A program made the position numbers and the translations under genes. From assembly GCA_029260765.1 (NCBI GenBank), contig JAJDCP010000013.1:62001-126000 (forward strand): 64,000 bases of DNA. The letters run 5' to 3'. The notes under the pieces were generated by a model. The model did no database searches and had not been told where the DNA came from. It saw nothing but the letters and a program-made list of their open reading frames with translations. Every line of letters starts with the position of its first letter. Within the stretch, counting starts at the first letter, position 1. Below, piece by piece: positions 15,477 through 25,643 of the stretch. The DNA comes from Planctomycetota bacterium (GTDB lineage: Bacteria; Planctomycetota; J058; JAJDCP01).

Positions 15477-17672
15477 ATGCGCGACCGGCTCGATTTCATC
15501 TTCTTGTCGGCGGCCTATGCGGTCGTCGCGATCGCGTTCCTGGCGATCTCGCTGGCTGACAACCGGGTGGAGCTGGCGGGCACCTGTGCGGCCTGTTTTG
15601 CGTTCTCGACCTTTTGCGAGTGGCGGCGCTGGGCTCCGATCGGCCGGCACTCCAATGTTACCGCGCTGTTGTTGACCCTGTTGACGATCGTCTATGGCTT
15701 CGTGATGGGCGACTACCTGCCGCCGTTGCCCTTCTTTGTGGTCGGCCTGTTGACGCTGAAGCTCCTCAGCCACAAGACTGCCCGTGACTGGAAGCAGATC
15801 TTTGCGCTCGGGCTGATGCACCTGGCTCTGGCCGCTGTCTTGACGGTCGATCTCAGCTTTGCCTTGTGCTACTTCCTGTTCGCCGTAGCTGCGACCTGGG
15901 CGGTCTGCCTGTTGAACATCTGGCATGAGCGTGCCCGCTTGCGTGAGGCGCAGCCTGGCGGTGACACAGAGCAGGGCATCGGGCTCTCCTTCCTGGCGAT
16001 CACCGGCTTGCTCAGCCTGGTGTCGATGGTCTGCGCCGCCGCGATCTTTATGGTGCTCCCGCGGGTGGGACTCGGGAACTTCGGGATCTCCCGCAACTCA
16101 ACGCGTCTGACCGGTTTCTCCGAGTCGGTCCAGCTCGACGATCTCGGGCCCCTGTTGCAGAACGATACTCCGGTGATGCGTGTGGTGCTGAGCGGTCCCA
16201 GCGCCCATCGCTACGAAGCGCGTTACATGCGGGGCGCGGCCTTCGACCGTTGGGACGGGGCGCGTTGGACCAAGTCCTCCCACAGGGCGCTGAGTATCGC
16301 CGGGAGGAACCGCGACTTTCGGGATCTGACCAGGCCGACAGAGATCGTGCCGGACTCATTGCGCCTGATTCAAGAGATCACTCTCAGCCCAACGGGAACG
16401 GCCGCGCTGTTCGCCTGTCCGGAACCGATCATCGTGCGCGAGGCCAGTTTCTATGCCGACACGGTAAAGGTCGACCTCTTCAACTGCCTCAAACTCCTGG
16501 TCACGCCCAGCATAGACATCCAGTACACGGCGATCTCGGCTCTGCCGGACCTGCAGCATCGTGCGGCTGCGCGGGTGTTTCCGGCGCAGCGGCCCGGCGG
16601 GCGTGACTACACGCAGCTGCCGGACGATCTCGATCCACGCTTGTCTGCCCTGGCGCAGCAGTGGTGGCAGGAGATCGACGCTCCCTATGATCTGCGCCGC
16701 GTCGAGTTGTTCGCGCAGCGCCTGCTCGAACACTGCGAGTACACGCTCGATGTGCCCGCGACCCCGAACGGCGAGAACCCTCTGGCCTTCTTTCTGTTCA
16801 CATCGAAACGCGGTCACTGTGAGTTGTTTGCCACGGCTCTCGCCGTGTTGTTGCGCACTCTGGGAGTGGCCGCGCGGGTCGCAAACGGCTTCATCCTGCA
16901 GGAGTACATCCCTTTCGAGGAGTACTACCTCGTACGTCAGTCCCACGCGCACGCCTGGACGGAGGTCTATGTCGCGCCACAGGGCTGGTTGGTGGTCGAT
17001 GCCACTCCTTCCGGCTCGCAGGCGACGCCCCTCCAGGTCAACGACTCGTTCTCGGCCCTGCTCGATTCGGTCGGTTTCTTGTGGATGCGCTGGGTGATCT
17101 CGTACAACGCCGAAGACCAGCGGCAGCTGGCGTTGGATGCGAAGTCGATGTTCAGCGAGCTCAAGGCCAGCTCGCTGCAGTGGTTGCGTGAGACGCGTGA
17201 CCAGCTGGGCATCGAGAGCATGTCGAGCTGGGGAAGCTCGGCCGGTCGCTGGACGCTGATCGTTGTCCTGATGGCGCTGCTGGCGGTGGTGTTGTTGCGA
17301 CGTCGTTGGGCCCGGTTGTTGGGACGCTCCGCCCTTCTGGCCCGCAACCCTTCGCACCTGGCGGCAGCCGCCGGGCTATTGCATGAGTTGGAGGAGGCGC
17401 TGGCGGGTTGCGGCAGTCCGCGCCGACCGCCTGAGACCGCCGCCGAGTGGTTGGCCCGTCTGTCGCTACCGGAGCTGGTCTGGCCGCAAGCCGATCAGGT
17501 TCTGCACGGTTTCCATCGGCTTCGTTACGGCAACCTGCCCCTGGACGCGGACGAGCGAGCGGGCCTGATGGAGCGCATCCGTGCCTTGAAGGACGCGCTC
17601 CGGAATGCGTCTCAAACGGGCGCGGCGACTTCCTCCAGGATCTCGGCGACCACCTCACGACAGCGGTTGTAG
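15477..17672 (+). CDS. TgpA-like membrane transglutaminase (DUF3488 + transglutaminase domain)
   Basis: 731 aa. Roughly six N-terminal transmembrane helices occupy residues 5-190. A beta-rich extracytoplasmic region leads to a transglutaminase core with the full catalytic triad: Cys448 in KRGHCELFATAL, His492 in HAHAWTEVY and Asp508 in VVDATP. A further helix near 603-620 precedes a cytoplasmic C-terminal DUF4129-like tail. TgpA of Pseudomonas is a periplasmic transglutaminase needed for viability. It is translationally coupled to DUF58. Its 3' end overlaps the convergent MoxR gene by 61 bp. Confidence 0.92.
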   Translation: MRDRLDFIFLSAAYAVVAIAFLAISLADNRVELAGTCAACFAFSTFCEWRRWAPIGRHSNVTALLLTLLTIVYGFVMGDYLPPLPFFVVGLLTLKLLSHKTARDWKQIFALGLMHLALAAVLTVDLSFALCYFLFAVAATWAVCLLNIWHERARLREAQPGGDTEQGIGLSFLAITGLLSLVSMVCAAAIFMVLPRVGLGNFGISRNSTRLTGFSESVQLDDLGPLLQNDTPVMRVVLSGPSAHRYEARYMRGAAFDRWDGARWTKSSHRALSIAGRNRDFRDLTRPTEIVPDSLRLIQEITLSPTGTAALFACPEPIIVREASFYADTVKVDLFNCLKLLVTPSIDIQYTAISALPDLQHRAAARVFPAQRPGGRDYTQLPDDLDPRLSALAQQWWQEIDAPYDLRRVELFAQRLLEHCEYTLDVPATPNGENPLAFFLFTSKRGHCELFATALAVLLRTLGVAARVANGFILQEYIPFEEYYLVRQSHAHAWTEVYVAPQGWLVVDATPSGSQATPLQVNDSFSALLDSVGFLWMRWVISYNAEDQRQLALDAKSMFSELKASSLQWLRETRDQLGIESMSSWGSSAGRWTLIVVLMALLAVVLLRRRWARLLGRSALLARNPSHLAAAAGLLHELEEALAGCGSPRRPPETAAEWLARLSLPELVWPQADQVLHGFHRLRYGNLPLDADERAGLMERIRALKDALRNASQTGAATSSRISATTSRQRL

Positions 17673-18547
17673 TTCCCCGACATCGATCCGCGTGAGATCA
17701 GGCGGTGGCTGAAGACCTGCTCTGCCAGATGCTTGACATCGTCAGGCAGCACGAAGGTTCGCTGCACCAACACAGCCCGTGCCTGGCACGCGCGAAACAT
17801 CGCCAGCGATCCACGGGGTGTGATGCCCAGGCTCAGCTCTGAGTGATTGCGGGTGCGGCTGACCAGCTCGAGCAGGTAATCGAGCACCGACTTCTCAAAC
17901 TCCACGCGCTTGACGGCTTGCTGCGCAGCCAGAATGTCCCGCTTGTGCACGGCGGGCTTCAGGTCTTCCAGCGGATGGCGCACCTTCTGCGAGAGCAGAA
18001 TGCGCTCCTCGTCTTCTCGGCTGGGATAACCGATGTGGATCTTCATCAGGAAGCGGTCAAGCTGTGACTCGGGCAGTGGGTAGGTCCCCTCGTATTCGTA
18101 GGGGTTCTGGGTGGCCATCACAAAGAAAGGCCGGTCGAGCTTGTGGCTGACCCCGTCGACAGAGACCTGGCGTTCGTTCATCGCCTCGAGCAGGCTTGAC
18201 TGCGTGCGGGGCGTGGTGCGGTTGATCTCGTCGGCCAGGATGACATTGGCAAAGATCGGGCCGTGCTTGAACACGAATTGCTTGAGCTCTTGATCGTAGA
18301 CCGATACGCCCAGGATGTCCGAGGGCAGCAGGTCAGGGGTGAACTGCAGCCGCTTGAATTCACAGTCGATGGCGGTCGCCAAGGCTCGGGCCAACGTAGT
18401 CTTGCCGACCCCCGGCATGTCCTCGAGCAAGACATGACCTTCGGCCAGCAGGGTGATCAGCACCCCGTCGACTACGTTCGGTTTGCCGATGAAGACACTC
18501 TCGATGGCCGTCTTCAAGCGGGCGATCGTCGCCTGCACTTCGCTCAT
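17612..18547 (-). CDS. MoxR-family AAA+ ATPase
   Basis: 311 aa, a complete MoxR ATPase. Walker A is MPGVGKTTLARA (Lys49), Walker B is NVILADEINR (about 104-113), followed by TPRTQSSLLEAMNERQV, sensor ATQNP and the PLPESQLDRFLM segment typical of this family. MoxR proteins act as chaperone-like factors that mature partner complexes, usually with DUF58 proteins. Here the partners are encoded convergently, so co-transcription is impossible although they are adjacent. Its ATG overlaps the nadC stop by 4 bp (ATGA), so it is translated as the last gene of the minus-strand run. Confidence 0.93.
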   Translation of the reverse strand: MSEVQATIARLKTAIESVFIGKPNVVDGVLITLLAEGHVLLEDMPGVGKTTLARALATAIDCEFKRLQFTPDLLPSDILGVSVYDQELKQFVFKHGPIFANVILADEINRTTPRTQSSLLEAMNERQVSVDGVSHKLDRPFFVMATQNPYEYEGTYPLPESQLDRFLMKIHIGYPSREDEERILLSQKVRHPLEDLKPAVHKRDILAAQQAVKRVEFEKSVLDYLLELVSRTRNHSELSLGITPRGSLAMFRACQARAVLVQRTFVLPDDVKHLAEQVFSHRLISRGSMSGNYNRCREVVAEILEEVAAPV

Positions 18548-19446
18548 GAGCTCTCCTGTTGCACTTCGAAATCGAGCCCGATGTCGAGAGCGATGGCCGA
18601 ATGGGTCAGAGCCCCGCTCGACACGCGGTCGACACCTATGCGCCCCAGCGCGGGGAGGCGCTCGATGGTGATGCCACCGGAGGCCTCGAGAACCAGACCC
18701 GAGGGATCCGGCAGAGCGTTACGGAAGGCGACCGCAGCCTGCAACTGGGCATCGTCGAAATTGTCCAGCAACACGAAGTCGCAGCCGGCCCGCACCGCAT
18801 GCTCGAAGTCGCTCAGGCTGTCGACCTCGACCTGCAGCCTTACGCCGGGCGGCGCGGCCTCACGCCAGCGCTCGAGCAGGCGGGCGAACAGCTCTGGCCG
18901 GCTGAGCCCTGGCTGGCTGCGGGCCAGCCACTGCAGGTGGTTGTCTTTGACCATGCCCAGCTCGCTGAGGTGCATCCGGTGGTTGGCGCCCCCTCCCTGG
19001 CGGACGGCGTACTTCTCCAGCAACCGCCAGCCTGGAGTGGTCTTGCGGGTGTCGACGATCTGTGTAGCGCTGCCCGACAGCGCCTGTACGTAACGCGCAG
19101 TCTTGCTGGCGATGCCGCACAGACGTTGCAGGAAGTTGAGCACCGGCCGCTCGAGGCGCAAAACTTCGCGGGCCGGGCCGCACAACTCGAGCAGGCGGGC
19201 GCCGGGCTCGAAAGCCGTGCCATCGTTCAGCAGCGAAGTGCAGTCGATGCCCACGGACTGGAACAGCGCGCGCGCCAGCGGCAAGCCCGCGAGCACGCCG
19301 GCCTGGCGCGCGATCAGTGCGCCGGCAAGGCGCGCGTCAGCCGGAATGAATGCCAGGCTGGTCACGTCGCCGTGTACGCCCAGGTCTTCGGCCAGACTCA
19401 GATCCAGCAGAGTACGCACATGGGGGTGCTCGAGAAGCTCCTGCAT
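18544..19446 (-). CDS. nadC: Nicotinate-nucleotide pyrophosphorylase (carboxylating), quinolinate phosphoribosyltransferase
   Basis: 300 aa from ATG at 19446, giving the usual NadC length; a longer frame to 19578 adds low-quality sequence inside sppA. The enzyme converts quinolinate and PRPP to nicotinate mononucleotide in de novo NAD synthesis. Diagnostic segments are LNFLQRLCGIAS, TRKTTPGWR, KYAVRQGGGANHRMHLSE and VKDNHL, which form the quinolinate/PRPP site, and the barrel end VLLDNFD and EASGGI. No nadA or nadB is nearby. It starts 4 nt after the sppA stop and runs into moxR, probably by translational coupling. Confidence 0.93.
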   Translation of the reverse strand: MQELLEHPHVRTLLDLSLAEDLGVHGDVTSLAFIPADARLAGALIARQAGVLAGLPLARALFQSVGIDCTSLLNDGTAFEPGARLLELCGPAREVLRLERPVLNFLQRLCGIASKTARYVQALSGSATQIVDTRKTTPGWRLLEKYAVRQGGGANHRMHLSELGMVKDNHLQWLARSQPGLSRPELFARLLERWREAAPPGVRLQVEVDSLSDFEHAVRAGCDFVLLDNFDDAQLQAAVAFRNALPDPSGLVLEASGGITIERLPALGRIGVDRVSSGALTHSAIALDIGLDFEVQQESS

Positions 19447-19450
19447 AGCT

Positions 19451-20515
19451 CTACGGCTTCCACAAGGCGAGGGCTTTGGGACCAAAGCTCTCGACGATCT
19501 GACGCTTGTCGATGTCGATGCGCACGTTCTGGGGCCCGGAAGCGCCGAACAGGCCGCCAAAGGGGTCGAGCTTCTCAAACTGCACGACCTTGCAGCTGCT
19601 CAGGCTCAGGTGCGTCTGCAGCGCGGCCAGGGCGTCGTCGAGGTAGCCGATCTTGTCGACCAGCTTGTGGTCGACTGCCTGCTGTCCCAGCATGATGCGC
19701 CCGTCAGCAATCTCCCGCAGGGCGGGTCGGGTCAAACCGGCGGCGGTCCGACCTTCCATCACCACGTCAAGGAAGCGTTCGTACATCGCATCCACCAGGT
19801 CCTGGATGATCTTGTGGTGTTCTTCCTGAACCGGCTTGGTCATAGACAGGAGTTCTTTGTTGCCGCCCGAAGCCTGCGTAACGTCCTGAATCTTCCACTC
19901 TTCCATCAGCCCAGACACGTTGTAGCTGGTGATCAGCACGCCGATGCTACCCGTAATCGTGGTCCGCTCGGCAAAGATCTGCTCACCCGCGGCGGCGATG
20001 TAGTAGCCCCCAGAGGCGGCCATACTGCCCATCGACACGAAGATCGGAACCTTGACCTGGCGCAGCATGTTGTAGATCTGGTCCGAAGCCGTGACGCCTC
20101 CGCCGGGGCTGTCGACCCGCAGCAAGACGCCCTTCACATTGGGGTCGTTGGCGACGATCTTGAGCTGGGACCGCACCTCTTCGACAGGATCGGTCGCGGG
20201 CCAGCCGCCTTCCATGATCGCGCCCTTGACGGTGATCAGTGCGATCTTGTCGGGTGTCATCAGATCGCCCGAGTAGAGTTTCTCCTGGTGCATGCCGTCG
20301 GCACTGACGCCAGCCGCGGCAGACGCGCTCAGCACCATATTCAGCAGCAGCGACAACACGAGAGCTACGGCCAGCCCAGCGATGGCACAGCCGGAACAGC
20401 CGAAGCCTCCGCTGCGGCGGGCTGGAGGCGGCGGGGGATACGGCCAGGGAGGGCGCTGCCCGCGGGGCGGTCCAGGGGGGGGTCGTTGGCCGGGGCCGTT
20501 CATTTCGGGATCCAT
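19451..20515 (-). CDS. sppA: Signal peptide peptidase SppA
   Basis: 354 aa from ATG at 20515 with AGGAG 6 nt upstream; a GTG directly before it is an alternative. A cytoplasmic Pro-rich head of about 35 residues and a small GFGCSGC patch precede one membrane helix (about 45-65). The ClpP-fold serine protease follows: RVDSPGGGV, nucleophile Ser168 in GSMAASGGYY, and general base Lys220 in SGGNKELLS. The 52-residue Ser-Lys spacing equals that of the Bacillus 36-kDa SppA. It degrades remnant signal peptides in the membrane. The gene lies 13 nt after rluD in a tight operon. Confidence 0.92.
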   Translation of the reverse strand: MDPEMNGPGQRPPPGPPRGQRPPWPYPPPPPARRSGGFGCSGCAIAGLAVALVLSLLLNMVLSASAAAGVSADGMHQEKLYSGDLMTPDKIALITVKGAIMEGGWPATDPVEEVRSQLKIVANDPNVKGVLLRVDSPGGGVTASDQIYNMLRQVKVPIFVSMGSMAASGGYYIAAAGEQIFAERTTITGSIGVLITSYNVSGLMEEWKIQDVTQASGGNKELLSMTKPVQEEHHKIIQDLVDAMYERFLDVVMEGRTAAGLTRPALREIADGRIMLGQQAVDHKLVDKIGYLDDALAALQTHLSLSSCKVVQFEKLDPFGGLFGASGPQNVRIDIDKRQIVESFGPKALALWKP

Positions 20516-20528
20516 CACTCTCTCCTGC

Positions 20529-21563
20529 TCATTCTTCGGTGGACGGCGACGCGGTTCCGTAGGCGGCGCGCAGCACCTCCAGGGTCTGCTTGAGCGGCGC
20601 AGGCCAGGGGGCTTCGAAACACACCCGCTCGCCGCTGCGCGGGTGGCTCAGCTCGAGTTTGTGGGCGTGCAGCGCCAGGCGCTCGCAGACGGCCGCTTCG
20701 GGAGTCTCCCAACGTCCGGGCAGATCGCGCTGGCGCAAGACCGAGCGCCGGCTGTACAACCCGTCGCACAGGACCGGATGCCCCACATGAGCCATATGGA
20801 CGCGGATCTGGTGGGTACGTCCTGTATGGGGCTTCAGCTCGAGCCAGCTATAGCGCCCCACTACCTCGAGAACAGTATACCCAGTTCGGGCGCTCTTGCC
20901 TCCGGGGCAGACGGCCATCTTCTTGCGATGGAATCGGCTGCGCCCCAAGGGCTGGTCGACGCTACCCGCGGCCTGGACCACTCCGCCCACGATGGCGAGG
21001 TAGGTTTTGTTCAGGCTGCGCTCGCGGAACTGGCGCGCGACGGCCTCGTGGGCACGGTTGTTTTTGGCGATCAGCAGAACTCCCGAAGTGCCTTTGTCGA
21101 GTCGGTGAACGATGCCAGGGCGCTGTAGCCCGCGCGTATCAGACAGCGTGCTTCCCCGGCCCAACAGCGCGTTGACTACGGTACCTTCGTGGCAGCCCGC
21201 GCCTGGGTGCACGGCCATCCCGGGGGGTTTGTTGATGATCAGCAGGTCGGCGTCCTCGTACAGGACATCCAACGGCAGATCCTGGCCGATCAACTCTTCG
21301 CTGGCTGGCGGAGGAAAATCGACCACCACCAGGTCGCCAGGATGCAATCGTGTCCGGGGCTTGGGGATGACGCCGTTCAAGAGCACACGCTCCGCAGCGA
21401 TCCAGCGTTGGAATTCGGCCCGGGAGATGTCGGGGAAGGCACGCGGCAGGTAGGCATCGAGGCGGGAGCCTTCAGCGCTGGGCCCGACCTGATGCTCGGT
21501 CGGGCCGACAGGGTCACCGGGACGGGGCTGCGCCTGCGGTGGAAGCCCCGCGACGCCGCTCAT
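20529..21563 (-). CDS. rluD: 23S rRNA pseudouridine synthase, RluD family
   Basis: 344 aa from ATG at 21563, which follows the preceding stop by 1 nt. An S4 RNA-binding domain spans about 30-85 (SRLDAYLPRAFPDISRAEFQRWI). The pseudouridine synthase domain carries NKPPGMAVHPG, the catalytic HRLDKGTSGVLL (Asp156), LKPHTGRTHQIRVHMAHVGHP and a C-terminal LHAHKLELSHP. This pattern fits RluD, which modifies helix 69 of 23S rRNA; RluA/RluC relatives share it, so the exact target is an inference. Confidence 0.88.
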   Translation of the reverse strand: MSGVAGLPPQAQPRPGDPVGPTEHQVGPSAEGSRLDAYLPRAFPDISRAEFQRWIAAERVLLNGVIPKPRTRLHPGDLVVVDFPPPASEELIGQDLPLDVLYEDADLLIINKPPGMAVHPGAGCHEGTVVNALLGRGSTLSDTRGLQRPGIVHRLDKGTSGVLLIAKNNRAHEAVARQFRERSLNKTYLAIVGGVVQAAGSVDQPLGRSRFHRKKMAVCPGGKSARTGYTVLEVVGRYSWLELKPHTGRTHQIRVHMAHVGHPVLCDGLYSRRSVLRQRDLPGRWETPEAAVCERLALHAHKLELSHPRSGERVCFEAPWPAPLKQTLEVLRAAYGTASPSTEE

Positions 21564-21564
21564 T

Positions 21565-22293
21565 TCAGCCGCCGTTGGTGGAGTCGCCTGGCGGCGGAGT
21601 CCCCGCATCGCCGGGCTGCTGGGGAGCGTCAGGTTGCTCGGGCAGTGGCTTGGGGGCCGGCTCGGGGTTCTCGAGCGGCATGTGTACTCGCAGCGACTCA
21701 GCAACAGACTTCCGGTCGGCTTGCAGCTCGTTCAAGCGTTGCAGGGCGTCTCTCGCCAGCTCGTTGCTCGGGGTCTTCAGCTCGCCGGTCGCCAGGCGCT
21801 CTAGCAATGCGCGGGCTTCAGCCACCGCGGTGGTGTCGCCATTGTCCATCAGCGCGTTCGCATACGCCAGGCCGACCATCTCCCAACCGCGCGTGCCTTG
21901 AAAACGCTCGAAGACGACCTTGAGCGAATCGAGACCCTCGCGTTCGTTGCCTGTACGGGCGGAGAAATCCTGGGCTGCCTGCAACTCGGACCAGATCACG
22001 CGTTCGCGTTCCTTCTGGTTCTCACTGCGCACCAGCCAGAAACCTGCGACGGCCAACACCACAGCCAATCCGATTAGCAGCCCGACCGAGTTGTGTTGCG
22101 CCCAGTCGTACAGGTTCTGCAGCTTGACCTCCCAATCGTCGGGATCGTCGGGCTTGTGCTTGTGTTTGACCAGCGATTCACGGACGACCGGTGGGGCCTT
22201 CTTGGCAGGCGTCTCTTTGACTTCCGACGGAGCCTTCTTCGAAGGGGTCGGGGCCTTCTTGGCCTTGCGCTGTTTCTTCTTTTTCTTGCTCAT
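21565..22293 (-). CDS. Membrane-anchored YfgM-like protein
   Basis: 242 aa from ATG at 22293. The N-terminus is strongly basic (MSKKKKKQRKAKK, then KAP-type repeats to about 45). A single helix follows at about 70-90 (VGLLIGLAVVLAVAGFWLV), then an alpha-helical domain with TPR-like composition (about 95-200) and a Pro-rich tail. This order (short cytosolic part, helix, helical extracytoplasmic domain) resembles YfgM/ancillary SecYEG translocon proteins, but no signature proves it. The 1-nt gap to rluD indicates one transcript. Confidence 0.65.
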   Translation of the reverse strand: MSKKKKKQRKAKKAPTPSKKAPSEVKETPAKKAPPVVRESLVKHKHKPDDPDDWEVKLQNLYDWAQHNSVGLLIGLAVVLAVAGFWLVRSENQKERERVIWSELQAAQDFSARTGNEREGLDSLKVVFERFQGTRGWEMVGLAYANALMDNGDTTAVAEARALLERLATGELKTPSNELARDALQRLNELQADRKSVAESLRVHMPLENPEPAPKPLPEQPDAPQQPGDAGTPPPGDSTNGG

Positions 22294-22414
22294 CGAACCC
22301 TCAAGAGACAGCCGGTGGTTTGTCTGCACGCACCTGCACCCGACTCCCCCTGCTGAAGCAGGAAAGCCCGTGGCTCTGAATCTCGAGATGCCGGGCGGGG
22401 CGGGCGGAAAGGAA

Positions 22415-22489
22415 TGATCCCATGGGGATTTGAACCCCAGTTCCCAGGATGAGAACCTGGTGTCCTAGGCCTAACTAGACGATGGGACC
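22415..22489 (-). tRNA. tRNA-Glu (CTC anticodon)
   Basis: Read on the minus strand, GGTCCCA pairs with TGGGATC as acceptor stem (one G-T pair). The anticodon arm is CCAGG-TTCTCAT-CCTGG, giving anticodon CTC (codon GAG). The T arm contains GGTTCAAATCC. The 3' CCA is not encoded. It sits between rsmE and the YfgM-like gene in the same orientation, and has its own promoter. Confidence 0.95.
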
Positions 22490-22520
22490 GTTCAGCCACC
22501 TGTTCAAAACAGGCCCCGAA

Positions 22521-22549
22521 AAAATAGCGGCTCACCTACGTGTTGTCAA
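22521..22549 (-). promoter_or_regulatory. Promoter of tRNA-Glu
   Basis: On the minus strand, TTGACA (22549-22544) and TATTTT (22526-22521) are 17 nt apart, a near-ideal sigma-70 promoter ending 31 nt before the tRNA 5' end. The -35 box begins 1 nt from the rsmE stop codon. Confidence 0.7.
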
Positions 22550-23289
22550 TCACTCTTTCGCGATCTTTGGATGCTGCCGACGGCAGCAGACAAGCTGTGC
22601 CACTGCCCAGGTCAACGCCGTGTCGGTGCGGAACACCCGGGGTCCCAAGCTTACACCTTCAAAGCCTGCCTGGGCGAGCAGCTCGGCTTCGAAGGGCAAC
22701 CATCCTCCGTCGGGGCCGATGGCGAGATGCAGGTCCTGGCTGCCCGCCAGCTCTAGCGACTTCAGAGGCTTTCCGGCCCCGACCACTGCCAGCAATGCGC
22801 GGTCATTGGCGGCGATGCGGCCCGGCAGCACATCCTCGACAAAGGGCCGGAAACGCAGGGACACTCCGATACTTGGCAGGCGCGTGCCGCCCGCCTGTTC
22901 CAGACCCTGGCGGGTGTACTGTTCGAGCTTGCCCAACACGGGACTGTCGAAGTAGCTCTTTTCGGTGCGTGCCGTACGCAGCAGCTCGATACTCTCCAGG
23001 CCGAGCTCGGCGGCCTGTCGCAGCAGGCGTTTGAGCGTGATCGGGCGGGGCATGCCGAGCAGCAGGTGGATTCTGGGTCGGGCTGGCGGCGGTTGGTCGA
23101 ACACGCAACGCAGGCGCAATGGCGTCAAGGAGAGCAGCTCGCCGCTCCCGAGCAGCCCCCCGAGCAGCCCGACGCGCAGCCGGTCTCCGGGACGTGCTCT
23201 GAGGATCTTGCGGATATGCTCCGCTCGGCGGTCGGTCAGCACGGCTGTTCCGTCGTCCGTGAGCTCATGGGCTTCGATCAGGATGACGT

Positions 23290-23293
<4 letters not shown>
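22550..23293 (-). CDS. rsmE: 16S rRNA m3U1498 methyltransferase
   Basis: 247 aa from ATG at 23293, overlapping the upstream stop by 4 bp. An N-terminal PUA-like domain (HIRKILRARPGDRLRVG) precedes a SPOUT/trefoil-knot methyltransferase domain. The knot shows HLAIGPDGGW and LGPRVFRTDTALTWAV, matching the family's IGPEGG and LGxRILRTETA. Family members methylate N3 of U1498 in 16S rRNA with SAM. The size fits RsmE (about 240-250 aa). Confidence 0.92.

Positions 23294-25643
<2,350 letters not shown>

Noticed and set aside
22349-22362. Terminator after tRNA-Glu
   Set aside because: CCTGC-TTCA-GCAGG is a weak 5-bp stem and no T-run follows on the minus strand.
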